A stretch of DNA of 6,111 bases from Ruminococcus sp. (GCA_017418765.1 JAFOMV010000224.1:1-6111); one strand, 5' to 3'; shown: positions 1 to 5,898, numbered from the stretch's first letter. Numbers and translations: made by a program. Notes: generated by a model from the letters alone, not told the origin.

Positions 1-908
1 AGTTCGGCAGACTTCCTATCATCATCGGCAAGAGAAGCGACGGCTTCTGCCTTTCAACAGAGTCCTTCGCTTTCCAGAAGCTGGGCTATGCCACATACAA
101 GGAGCTTGAGGCAGGCGAGATAGTCGAGCTCACAGCCGACGAATGTAAGACCATTGCCGAGGGCGATCCCTCAAAGATGAAAATATGTACCTTCCTGTGG
201 ACATACTACGGCTATCCGAATGCCGTATACGAGGGCGTCAACGTTGAGGTGATGCGTACCCGCAACGGCGAGATAATGGCTGAAAACGACATCAAGAACG
301 GCAGACTTCCCGATGTTGACTATATCTGCGGAGTTCCCGATTCAGGTACTCCTCACGCTATCGGCTATGCTAACAAGAGCGGCATACCATTTGCAAGACC
401 GTTCATCAAGTATACTCCCACATGGCCGAGAAGCTTCATGCCTACAAACCAGAGCATGAGAAATCAGGTAGCTAAAATGAAGCTGATCCCTGTTCATGAG
501 CTTATCGAAGGCAAGCGTCTTCTCTTCGTTGACGACAGTATCGTAAGAGGTACTCAGATGAGAGAAACCGTTGAATTTCTCTATGAGAACGGCGCTAAGG
601 AAGTACATATGCGTTCTGCTTGTCCTCCTATCATGTACGGCTGCAAGTATCTCAATTTCTCACGCAGCCATTCAGAGCTGGAGCTTATCGCAAGACAGAT
701 AATAGATGAATTTGAAGGTGCTGAAGGCGTTAAGTACCTCGCTGAGTACAGCGATACAAATACCGAAAGGGGCAGACGTATGCGTGATGAGATATGCCGC
801 AGACTCAAGCTCACTTCACTGGAATTTCAGTCGCTCCCCGGCAAGGTAAAGGCTGTGGGACTTCCACAGTGCAAGCTTTGCACCTATTGCTGGGACGGAA
901 ACGAGTAA
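1..908 (+). CDS. purF: Amidophosphoribosyltransferase, C-terminal part (5' truncated by window edge)
   Basis: PurF catalyses the first committed step of purine synthesis in the cytoplasm: PRPP plus glutamine gives 5-phosphoribosylamine. The reading frame is open from base 3, so the true start lies upstream and the ATG at 177 is internal; 301 residues are visible. The first ~50 residues (GKRSDGF, STESFAFQKLGY) are the end of the N-terminal Ntn glutamine amidotransferase domain, whose catalytic Cys is outside the window. The rest is the phosphoribosyltransferase domain, with GVPDSGTPHAIGYA and the PRPP-binding loop VDDSIVRGT (bases 528-554). Cysteines at bases 186-188, 642-644, 879-881 and 888-890 match the four [4Fe-4S] ligand positions of Bacillus-type PurF. 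The segment KYTPTWPRSFMP replaces the usual RYVGRTFI-like flexible loop, so this is a divergent subfamily; from memory, similar sequences occur in Bacteroidetes and some Clostridia. Identification is firm; subfamily behaviour is inferred. Confidence 0.95.
   Translation, partial: FGRLPIIIGKRSDGFCLSTESFAFQKLGYATYKELEAGEIVELTADECKTIAEGDPSKMKICTFLWTYYGYPNAVYEGVNVEVMRTRNGEIMAENDIKNGRLPDVDYICGVPDSGTPHAIGYANKSGIPFARPFIKYTPTWPRSFMPTNQSMRNQVAKMKLIPVHELIEGKRLLFVDDSIVRGTQMRETVEFLYENGAKEVHMRSACPPIMYGCKYLNFSRSHSELELIARQIIDEFEGAEGVKYLAEYSDTNTERGRRMRDEICRRLKLTSLEFQSLPGKVKAVGLPQCKLCTYCWDGNE
853..883 (+). other. Two abutting perfect inverted repeats in the 3' end of purF
   Basis: CTGTGG (853-858) and CCACAG (864-869) can pair around a 5-nt loop. 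Directly after, sharing base 869, GTGCAA (869-874) and TTGCAC (878-883) can pair around a 3-nt loop. Both lie in codons for the C-terminal cysteine-rich segment, about 25 nt before the purF stop. No T-tract follows. They may be chance products of the codons, or mRNA structures near the purF-purM junction. The pairing is seen directly; any function is unproven. Confidence 0.3.
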
Positions 909-912
909 AATC

Positions 913-1018
913 AGCCATTAGCCATTAGCCTTCAGCCTTTAGCTTTTTGCCCATTATGACATTTCTGTTGCCTTGAGGTATTATTAAGCTAACGGCTAAC
1001 GGCTTACGGCTTACGGCT
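913..1018 (+). repeat. Large imperfect inverted repeat made of heptanucleotide repeats, between purF and purM
   Basis: This element fills almost the whole purF-purM gap. The left arm (913-945) holds four 7-nt units beginning GCC: GCCATTA twice, then GCCTTCA and GCCTTTA. The right arm (986-1018) holds four units ending in ACGGC: TAACGGC twice and TTACGGC twice. The reverse complement of the right arm matches the left arm at 26 of 33 positions without gaps, and the mismatches fall in the variable centres of the units. The arms flank a ~40-nt loop (946-985), so the transcript could form a long interrupted stem. AAAAT occurs on both sides (907-911, 1021-1025), but in A-rich sequence this is weak evidence of a target duplication. 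It could be a dispersed intergenic palindromic element, an mRNA-stability or attenuation structure, or both. There is no T-tract for a classical terminator. Confidence 0.85.
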
Positions 1019-1028
1019 CAAAAATAAT

Positions 1029-1033
1029 GGAGG
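1029..1033 (+). promoter_or_regulatory. Ribosome binding site fixing the purM start
   Basis: GGAGG lies 8 nt before the ATG at 1042. The in-frame ATG at 1027 overlaps this Shine-Dalgarno sequence and has no site of its own. The start is therefore 1042, giving a 345-residue protein, the same length as E. coli PurM. Confidence 0.85.
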
Positions 1034-1041
1034 ATTTTTAT

Positions 1042-2079
1042 ATGAACAACAGTTTTTCCGAAAGCTACAAGAAGGCAGGCGTTGACGTAACCGCAGGCTA
1101 CAAGTCAGTTGAGCTTATGAAGGAGCATATCGCCCGCACTATGATAAAGGGCGCTCTCTCAGGCATCGGCGGATTCGGCGGTCTCTTTGAGCTGGATATG
1201 ACAGGTATCAATAAGCCTGTTCTCGTATCAGGCACTGACGGCGTCGGCACTAAGATCAAGATCGCTTTCATCATGGATAAGCATGATACTGTAGGTATCG
1301 ACTGCGTTGCTATGTGCGTCAACGATATCATCTGCTGCGGCGCAAAGCCACAGTTCTTCCTCGACTATATCGCCTGCGGCAAGAACTATCCCGAAAAGAT
1401 AGCTACTATCGTTTCAGGTGTTGCTGAGGGCTGTGTACAGGCAGAATGTGCTCTCATAGGCGGCGAAACTGCTGAGCACCCCGGTCTTATGCCTGAGGAT
1501 GAATACGACCTTGCAGGCTTCTCAGTAGGCGTTGTTGACAAGGACAAGATCCTCCAGCCCGATACACAGAAGGCAGGCGATGTGCTTATCGCTATCAAGT
1601 CAAGCGGCGTACATTCAAACGGTTTCTCTCTCGTAAGAAGTGTTTTCGATGTCAATGAACGCAACCTGTCAATGCATTTCGATGATCTCGGCACTACTCT
1701 CGGTGAGACGCTCCTTACACCTACACGTATTTACGTCAAGGCTGTAATGAGTCTCCTCAATGCCGTAAAGGTAAAGTCCATCTCACATATCACAGGCGGC
1801 GGATTCTATGAGAACATCCCACGTTCACTTCCTAAGAACCTTGCTGCAAAGATCGAAAGAAACGCTGTTCAGGTGCTCCCTATCTTTGAGCTTATCAAGA
1901 GAACAGGCAATATCCCTGAGCGTGATATGTTCAATACCTTCAACATGGGTGTTGGCATGATAATTTCTGTTGACAAAAATGACGCTGATAAGGCTGTTGA
2001 CGCAATAAAGGCAGCAGGCGAAGACGCTTACATCCTTGGTGAACTCGTTGAATCAGAGGAAGGCGTTATCATCTGCTGA
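1042..2079 (+). CDS. purM: Phosphoribosylformylglycinamidine cyclo-ligase (AIR synthetase)
   Basis: PurM uses ATP to close formylglycinamidine ribonucleotide (FGAM) to aminoimidazole ribonucleotide (AIR), the fifth step of purine synthesis, as a cytoplasmic homodimer. The product is 345 residues, full family length. It shows the N-terminal [12 protein letters not shown] block (9-20), the glycine-rich GGFGGLFEL (43-51), the signature SGTDGVGTK (63-71), GGETAEHPG (140-148), [13 protein letters not shown] (187-199) and the C-terminal [13 protein letters not shown] (249-261), all typical of the PurM/AIRS superfamily ATP-binding fold. Nothing is truncated and no expected motif is missing. It follows purF across the inverted-repeat element and is followed by a GC-rich hairpin before the expansin gene, so its mRNA dose relative to the downstream genes could be set there. 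The usual partner gene purN is displaced by three unrelated genes. Confidence 0.98.
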   Translation: MNNSFSESYKKAGVDVTAGYKSVELMKEHIARTMIKGALSGIGGFGGLFELDMTGINKPVLVSGTDGVGTKIKIAFIMDKHDTVGIDCVAMCVNDIICCGAKPQFFLDYIACGKNYPEKIATIVSGVAEGCVQAECALIGGETAEHPGLMPEDEYDLAGFSVGVVDKDKILQPDTQKAGDVLIAIKSSGVHSNGFSLVRSVFDVNERNLSMHFDDLGTTLGETLLTPTRIYVKAVMSLLNAVKVKSISHITGGGFYENIPRSLPKNLAAKIERNAVQVLPIFELIKRTGNIPERDMFNTFNMGVGMIISVDKNDADKAVDAIKAAGEDAYILGELVESEEGVIIC

Positions 2080-2090
2080 TCCGTTTTACA

Positions 2091-2132
2091 GGTGTCAGGG
2101 GCAGCGCTCCTGCCCCACAGCACCTTTCCCTT
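2091..2132 (+). terminator. GC-rich hairpin after purM; possible weak terminator or attenuator
   Basis: GGGGCAG (2098-2104) pairs perfectly with CTGCCCC (2110-2116) around a 5-nt loop. The stem can be extended beyond a small internal loop by GGTG (2091-2094) with CACC (2121-2124). Downstream is TTTCCCTT, an interrupted and poor T-tract, so full Rho-independent termination is doubtful. Lying 11 nt after the purM stop, it could allow partial read-through, protect the 3' end of purF-purM mRNA, or be a dispersed palindrome. No convincing promoter follows it before the expansin gene. Confidence 0.5.
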
Positions 2133-2137
2133 AAAAA

Positions 2138-2142
2138 AGGAG
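2138..2142 (+). promoter_or_regulatory. Ribosome binding site deciding a GTG start for the expansin gene
   Basis: AGGAG lies 8 nt before the GTG at 2151. An upstream in-frame GTG at 2142 overlaps this site and the ATG at 2149 is out of frame, so GTG 2151 is preferred. That start also gives a signal peptide with a compact basic n-region (MKSKKY). CCTTT (2123-2127) could pair with AAAGG (2136-2140) and partly mask the site. Confidence 0.75.
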
Positions 2143-2150
2143 TGGTATAT

Positions 2151-3044
2151 GTGAAAAGCAAAAAGTACGTTTTATCGCTTATAGCTGCGGCTGCCGTATG
2201 CTTGACCCCTGCATACGCCTTTGCTGCCTCATCCATACCTATGGACTACTGTCCTGACGAAGTGATCGACTGTTTCGACGTAATTGCCGCCCGAAAGCAG
2301 GGGGCTTCCAAGGATGAACTCCGAAAAGTGCAGGATTTCGTCCTCGGCAAGAAGGTAAAAACAGACAGCGGTACGTCCTCGTCATCATATGTCCCCGCTG
2401 AAGTCCCCATCGATGAAAGCTGTATCCTTGAGCCAAAGGGCACGGTACATACAGGTGACGGAACTTTCTACGGCGGCGGATACACAGGCGGTCATGCCAT
2501 GCTTGACCCTGTTTCCCATGATTACTGGATAGTTGCCATGAACCATTCCGATTACAACGAAGCTCAGCTCGCAGGTGCTTATCTTGAAGTTACAGGCGAA
2601 CTGGGTACTATAAAAATGCTGGTAACAGACGAGCTCCCCGAAGGAAAAAAAGGTGACCTCGATCTGTACACCGATGCTTTTCCGCTTATTGCACCTGTTG
2701 AAAAGGGCAGAGTGCCTGTCAGCTGGAAAATAATCCCCCTTGATTCCGCAGAAAATGCTCCCATCTCATTTAAGTACAAGGAAGGCAGCACTGAATTCTG
2801 GTGCGGAGTTCAGGTGAGAAATCACCGCTACCCCATCACTAAGCTGGAATATCTCAATGAAAACGGAGAATTTGTGGAAGTAAAACGCCGCCCCTATAAT
2901 TACTTTGAGACCCGTGATATGGGTAAGGGACCGTTCACTTTCCGCATTACGGATATATATGGTCAGGTAGTCATAGACAAGGATATCCCCCTGTCATACG
3001 ATGATACAGAGATAATCCCCGGACATGTCCAGTTCCCCGAATGA
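2151..3044 (+). CDS. exlX: Secreted bacterial expansin (EXLX/YoaJ family)
   Basis: Expansins loosen plant cell walls by non-hydrolytic binding and disruption of cellulose-matrix contacts. This 297-residue protein starts with a signal peptide (basic MKSKKY, hydrophobic 7-22, likely cleavage after AFA at 23-25), so it acts outside the cell. Residues ~30-68 are a short helical segment faintly like half a dockerin (VIDCFDVIAARKQG, then VQDFVLGKK), followed by a Ser/Thr-rich linker (~70-90). Residues ~98-195 match expansin domain D1 (GTFYGGGYTGG, LDP, GAYLEVTGELG, VTDELPEGKKGDLDL). Residues ~203-297 match the cellulose-binding D2/CBM63 (FKYKEGSTEFW, QVRNHRYPITKLEY, PGHVQFPE). By remembered alignment to B. 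subtilis EXLX1, T105, D160 and D171 correspond to T12, D71 and D82; W217 and Y249 to W126 and Y157; Y73 is replaced by L162 and W125 by F216. It sits oddly inside a purine cluster. Family call is firm; activity is inferred. Confidence 0.93.
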   Translation: MKSKKYVLSLIAAAAVCLTPAYAFAASSIPMDYCPDEVIDCFDVIAARKQGASKDELRKVQDFVLGKKVKTDSGTSSSSYVPAEVPIDESCILEPKGTVHTGDGTFYGGGYTGGHAMLDPVSHDYWIVAMNHSDYNEAQLAGAYLEVTGELGTIKMLVTDELPEGKKGDLDLYTDAFPLIAPVEKGRVPVSWKIIPLDSAENAPISFKYKEGSTEFWCGVQVRNHRYPITKLEYLNENGEFVEVKRRPYNYFETRDMGKGPFTFRITDIYGQVVIDKDIPLSYDDTEIIPGHVQFPE

Positions 3045-3056
3045 TCAGGAGGCTGT

Positions 3057-3521
3057 ATGAAAACAGATATCACCGATATTATATGGGCTGTAACTTCACT
3101 TTTTATCGTTGGCTGGTCATATAGTCACGGCAGGCTGATATACGGTGTTGTAGTTATTCTGGCACTTATGGTCATACTGCTCTTTTTCCATATTGCAAGG
3201 ATAAGGGGAAGCCTCGCAAGGGGAATATCCGTTTTCGGCACTGTTACAGATTATCAGGTCAAGGATAAAAATGAACATTTTTACCCTGTCGTATCCTACA
3301 AAACCGAGGATGGCCGTGACATCACATCTGCATATGCCGTACAGTCACGCAAGCAGCAATACGAGATCGGTGAGGAGGTCATAGTATGCTATGATCCTTA
3401 TGAACCTGTATTCTTCTATTTTCCCGAACGTGAAAATGATATGACAAGAGAATATAATATCCTTATCATTGTTGTAGGTGCTGCGGCGCTGATACTATTT
3501 TTGATCGCACAGAATATATGA
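3057..3521 (+). CDS. DUF3592-like membrane protein
   Basis: Function unknown. The 154-residue product has two N-terminal hydrophobic stretches (~8-23 and ~27-47), a polar probably beta-rich domain (~56-125) and a C-terminal membrane segment (~134-152). The middle domain carries the DUF3592-type pattern: G61-x-V, YPVVSY (76-81), a following DG, then a G105-xx-V-x-V strand ending in YDPYEP (112-117) and hydrophobic FFYF. Such proteins are widespread single-domain membrane proteins without an assigned reaction. The start is supported by AGGAGG 4 nt upstream, and the gene follows the expansin stop by 12 nt, so they are probably co-transcribed. The next gene encodes a related protein of similar layout. 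Assignment to DUF3592 is by recalled motif pattern and was not tested against a profile. Confidence 0.8.
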   Translation: MKTDITDIIWAVTSLFIVGWSYSHGRLIYGVVVILALMVILLFFHIARIRGSLARGISVFGTVTDYQVKDKNEHFYPVVSYKTEDGRDITSAYAVQSRKQQYEIGEEVIVCYDPYEPVFFYFPERENDMTREYNILIIVVGAAALILFLIAQNI

Positions 3522-3535
3522 AAGGAAATGTCTGA

Positions 3536-3943
3536 ATGGCTTTTTTTATCACACTTGGCGCTGTTCTCATACTTATAGGCGCTCTTATTTGCAGAAGCTA
3601 CCGTATAAAATACTCAGGATACAAAGGTTTCAGTGCTGAAGTTCTCGGCTATCGTTCGGAATTCCGAAGCTGCGGAGATGAAGAAAAGGAATATTACTGT
3701 GTGGTCGTAAGCTATCAAAATGACGAGGGATCTGCACGTGCTGTCCATGACGGATTCGTTCCTGCTGATACTGTTACAGTTCAGAAAGGCGACAGCGTAT
3801 CAGTAAGGATAGACCCTATGTTCCCCGACAAATTCCTTTTCACTGACGAAATAAAGGGAACATCTCCTTTCGGCTCAGGACTTGTGATAGGCGGAGCACT
3901 TACCGTCATTCTTCACCTTTTATCTGAGCCGCTGTTCAAATAA
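3536..3943 (+). CDS. Second small DUF3592-like membrane protein
   Basis: Function unknown. The 135-residue product has an N-terminal membrane segment (~3-19), a polar domain (~25-110) and a C-terminal hydrophobic segment (~113-130). Its middle resembles that of the preceding gene product: CVVVSYQNDEG (55-65) against YPVVSYKTEDG, then a conserved glycine (G85) and VSVRIDPMFPDKFLF (88-102) against VIVCYDPYEPVFFYF. The two genes therefore look like a diverged tandem duplication or a heteromeric pair. It starts 14 nt after the previous stop with an AAGGA site 9 nt before the ATG. The ATG at 3528 is out of frame and poorly placed. Family membership is by pattern only and less clear than for the upstream gene. 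Confidence 0.75.
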   Translation: MAFFITLGAVLILIGALICRSYRIKYSGYKGFSAEVLGYRSEFRSCGDEEKEYYCVVVSYQNDEGSARAVHDGFVPADTVTVQKGDSVSVRIDPMFPDKFLFTDEIKGTSPFGSGLVIGGALTVILHLLSEPLFK

Positions 3944-3964
3944 TAATATCGGAGGTCTGACCGA

Positions 3965-4588
3965 ATGAAAAATATAGTTGTACTCGTTTCAGGCGGAGGT
4001 ACAAATCTTCAGGCTCTTATTGATGCCGAGAAAAGCGGCATTATACAGGGCGGAAGGATAACCTGTGTTATCTCCTCAAAGGAGGGCGTGTACGCTCTGG
4101 AACGTGCAAAAAATAACGATATCCCCACAAGAGTCATCCCACGCAGAGAGTACGCTGACAGCGTAAGCTACAGTAAGGCTATCCTTGAAGCTCTCAACGA
4201 GGAAAAGGCTGACCTTGTGGTGCTTGCAGGCTTCATGACGATTCTCGATGAATGTGTCACAAAGGCCTACGCTTACAAGATAATCAACGTTCACCCTGCA
4301 CTTATCCCGTCATTCTGCGGCGAAGGCTACTACGGACTGAAAGTCCACGAGGCTGCTCTCGCTTACGGCGTAAAGGTCAGCGGTGCTACTATACATTTCG
4401 TCAACGAGAAAGCAGACGCAGGCGCTATTATTCTTCAGGGCACTGTTGATGTACAGAAGGACGATACCCCTGAGACACTTCAAAGACGCATCATGGAAAA
4501 TGTTGAATGGAAGCTTCTTCCGAAAGCTGTGTCTCTATTCTGTCAGGACAGGATAGAAATAGCTGACGGCAAAGCTTATGTAGTATGA
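3965..4588 (+). CDS. purN: Phosphoribosylglycinamide formyltransferase (GAR transformylase, folate-dependent)
   Basis: PurN transfers a formyl group from 10-formyltetrahydrofolate to glycinamide ribonucleotide (GAR), the third step of purine synthesis, in the cytoplasm. The 207-residue length fits the family (about 190-215). The N-terminal nucleotide-binding loop reads VSGGGTNLQALID (8-20). The catalytic triad is present: N108 and H110 in INVHPALIPSF and D151 in EKADAGAIILQ, matching N106, H108 and D144 of E. coli PurN. The segment IPSFCGEGYYGLKVHEA is the clostridial variant of the E. coli LPSFPGLHT-like loop. GGAGG lies 9 nt before the ATG. The gene is separated from purM by the expansin and two membrane-protein genes, and its stop overlaps the next start by 4 nt (ATGA), suggesting translational coupling. 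All key residues are intact. Confidence 0.97.
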   Translation: MKNIVVLVSGGGTNLQALIDAEKSGIIQGGRITCVISSKEGVYALERAKNNDIPTRVIPRREYADSVSYSKAILEALNEEKADLVVLAGFMTILDECVTKAYAYKIINVHPALIPSFCGEGYYGLKVHEAALAYGVKVSGATIHFVNEKADAGAIILQGTVDVQKDDTPETLQRRIMENVEWKLLPKAVSLFCQDRIEIADGKAYVV

Positions 4589-5145
4589 ACATACAAAAGC
4601 TGAAAGACGATCAGACCATCCCTAAGCTGTTTCTATGCTTCTGGATGTATGCCGTACTGGGCTGGCTTTATGAGGTTTTCCTTGAAGTGGTGGTCTACCG
4701 CTGGGGATTCACCAACCGAGGAGTTCTTTTCGGCCCTTATTGCCCCGTTTACGGCGTGGGCGCAATTACATTCCTGCTGTGCTTCGGCAGACTTATGCAC
4801 AAAAAGGACAACAGGGCGCTGAACATCGTCAAACCGCTTATCATATTCATCGGATGCATGGCTGTGGCCACACTTATCGAACTTGTCACAAGCTATATCC
4901 TTGAAGCTGCTACAGGCGCATGGCCCTGGCAGACCTATGCAAATTATAAATACAATTTCCAGGCAAGGATAGCACTTTCCACTTCGATACGCTTCGGTCT
5001 GGGAGGTACATTCTTTCTCTACATTGTACAGCCTTTCTTTGACTGGCTGCTGAAAAAGCCTTCACGCAAGGCTGTCAGCATTATTGCTTTCACAGTCCTG
5101 ATGATCGTCATCATAGACTGCATATACACTTTCTTAATTAAGTAA
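4585..5145 (+). CDS. PF06541-type (CmpB-like, 'putative ABC transporter type IV') membrane protein
   Basis: This is a 186-residue integral membrane protein with about five hydrophobic segments (~14-36, 50-68, 82-104, 132-150 and 162-184). Conserved features of the PF06541 family are visible: FWMYAVLGWLYEV (19-31), FTNRGVLFGPYCPVYGVGA (42-60), ELVTSYILEAATGAWPW (99-115), and a basic-polar stretch before the fourth segment (NFQARIALSTSIRFGLGG). The family name 'ABC transporter type IV' is a database label; no ATPase gene lies nearby and no substrate is established. Its ATG overlaps the purN stop in ATGA and there is no strong Shine-Dalgarno sequence, so translation probably depends on purN. The tight coupling hints at a role tied to purine expression conditions, but this is speculation. 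Family call is by recalled motifs. Confidence 0.82.
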   Translation: MNIQKLKDDQTIPKLFLCFWMYAVLGWLYEVFLEVVVYRWGFTNRGVLFGPYCPVYGVGAITFLLCFGRLMHKKDNRALNIVKPLIIFIGCMAVATLIELVTSYILEAATGAWPWQTYANYKYNFQARIALSTSIRFGLGGTFFLYIVQPFFDWLLKKPSRKAVSIIAFTVLMIVIIDCIYTFLIK

Positions 5146-5158
5146 AGGAGTAAAAATT

Positions 5159-5872
5159 ATGAAAAAACTTGATCTTGCTCAGGAACTCAGCTCAAACGCT
5201 TACCCCGGAAGAGGTATCGTTATCGGTAAGTCCGAGAACGGAAAATATGCCGTAACCGCTTACTTCATCATGGGCAGAAGCGAAAACAGCCGCAACCGTG
5301 TATTTGTTGAGGACGGCGACGGGATCCGCACACAGGCTTTCGATCCTTCAAAGCTGACTGATCCCCACCTTATCATATATGCACCTGTACGTGTACTCGG
5401 CAACAAGCTCATCGTTACAAACGGCGATCAGACCGATACTATCTATGAGCTCATGGACAAGCAGCAGACTTTTGAGCAGTCCCTCCGCACAAGAGAATTC
5501 GAGGACGATGCTCCTAACTTTACTCCCCGTATCTCAGGTATCCTCCACTTCGAGGACAAGGGCTTCAACTACGCTATGTCAATTCTCAAGAGCGCTAACG
5601 GAAATCCTGATTCATGCCAGAGATATACATTCAGCTTCTCAAATCCTATCGCAGGCGAGGGACGCTTCATCCACACTTACATGGGCGACGGAAATCCGCT
5701 CCCAAGCTTTGAGGGTGAGCCTAAGCTGGTAGGCATCAGCGGCGATATCGACAGCTTCACAGATATGCTCTGGACTAACCTCAACGCTGACAATAAGGTA
5801 TCTCTCTTTGTACGCTACGTTGATCTTGAAAGCGGAAAGGCCGAGACACGTATAATCAACAAGAACAAGTAA
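5159..5872 (+). CDS. purO: IMP cyclohydrolase, archaeal PurO type (PF07826)
   Basis: This enzyme closes the ring of FAICAR to give IMP, the last step of purine synthesis. In most bacteria the step is done by the N-terminal MGS-like domain of PurH. The 237-residue product instead resembles the unrelated archaeal PurO fold: NAYPGRGIVIG (13-23) and AYFIMGRSENSRNRVF (34-49) are diagnostic blocks, followed by an acidic C-terminal region with GISGDIDSF and VSLFVRYVDLESG. It is somewhat longer than the ~200-residue archaeal enzymes, as I recall is usual for clostridial members. AAAGGAG stands 8 nt before the ATG, and the gene begins 13 nt after the previous stop. The next gene encodes the AICAR transformylase half of PurH without a cyclohydrolase domain, which supports this role strongly. 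Activity has not been shown for this sequence. Confidence 0.92.
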   Translation: MKKLDLAQELSSNAYPGRGIVIGKSENGKYAVTAYFIMGRSENSRNRVFVEDGDGIRTQAFDPSKLTDPHLIIYAPVRVLGNKLIVTNGDQTDTIYELMDKQQTFEQSLRTREFEDDAPNFTPRISGILHFEDKGFNYAMSILKSANGNPDSCQRYTFSFSNPIAGEGRFIHTYMGDGNPLPSFEGEPKLVGISGDIDSFTDMLWTNLNADNKVSLFVRYVDLESGKAETRIINKNK

Positions 5873-5892
5873 GTTCATTTACAATAAATATC

Positions 5893-5898
5893 AGGAGG
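5893..5898 (+). promoter_or_regulatory. Ribosome binding site fixing the start of the stand-alone AICAR transformylase
   Basis: A full AGGAGG lies 9 nt before the ATG at 5908. This matters because it shows that the gene truly begins at the transformylase domain, with no upstream in-frame cyclohydrolase domain: the 35-nt gap to the purO stop leaves no room for one. Confidence 0.85.

Noticed and set aside
177..908. purF starting at ATG 177
   Set aside because: The frame is open back to base 3 and the upstream residues (IIIGKRSDGF, STESFAFQKLGY) belong to the PurF glutaminase domain, so this Met is internal.
907..1025. Insertion element with AAAAT target duplication around the palindrome
   Set aside because: AAAAT matches on both sides but the flanks are A-rich and offset by a base; no transposase or recognised terminal inverted repeats. 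Kept only as a repeat.
1027..1041. purM start at ATG 1027
   Set aside because: It overlaps the GGAGG site that serves ATG 1042 and lacks its own site; start 1042 gives the normal family length.
1386..1694. Antisense open frame of 102 codons within purM (and shorter ones on the - strand at 342-608, 581-814, 1098-1331, 2239-2443, 2579-2791, 4076-4294 and 5639-5878)
   Set aside because: All lie opposite well-supported genes, have low-complexity or Ser/Arg-rich translations, and show no recognisable domain; best explained by codon bias of the sense genes.
2142..2150. Expansin start at GTG 2142
   Set aside because: It overlaps the AGGAG site; GTG 2151 has correct spacing and a better signal-peptide start.
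2080..2150. Promoter for the expansin gene
   Set aside because: No TTGACA-like and TATAAT-like pair at proper spacing; the gap is filled by the hairpin and ribosome binding site.
2178..2204. Lipoprotein lipobox around Cys17 of the expansin
   Set aside because: The residues before Cys17 are A-A-V, with neither the usual Leu at -3 nor Gly/Ala/Ser at -1, whereas a good signal peptidase I site (AFA at 23-25) follows.
5379..5732. Alternative + frame of 117 codons inside purO (and 4252-4449 inside purN)
   Set aside because: Ser/Thr- or Arg-rich out-of-frame translations without domain similarity, inside genes with clear family matches.
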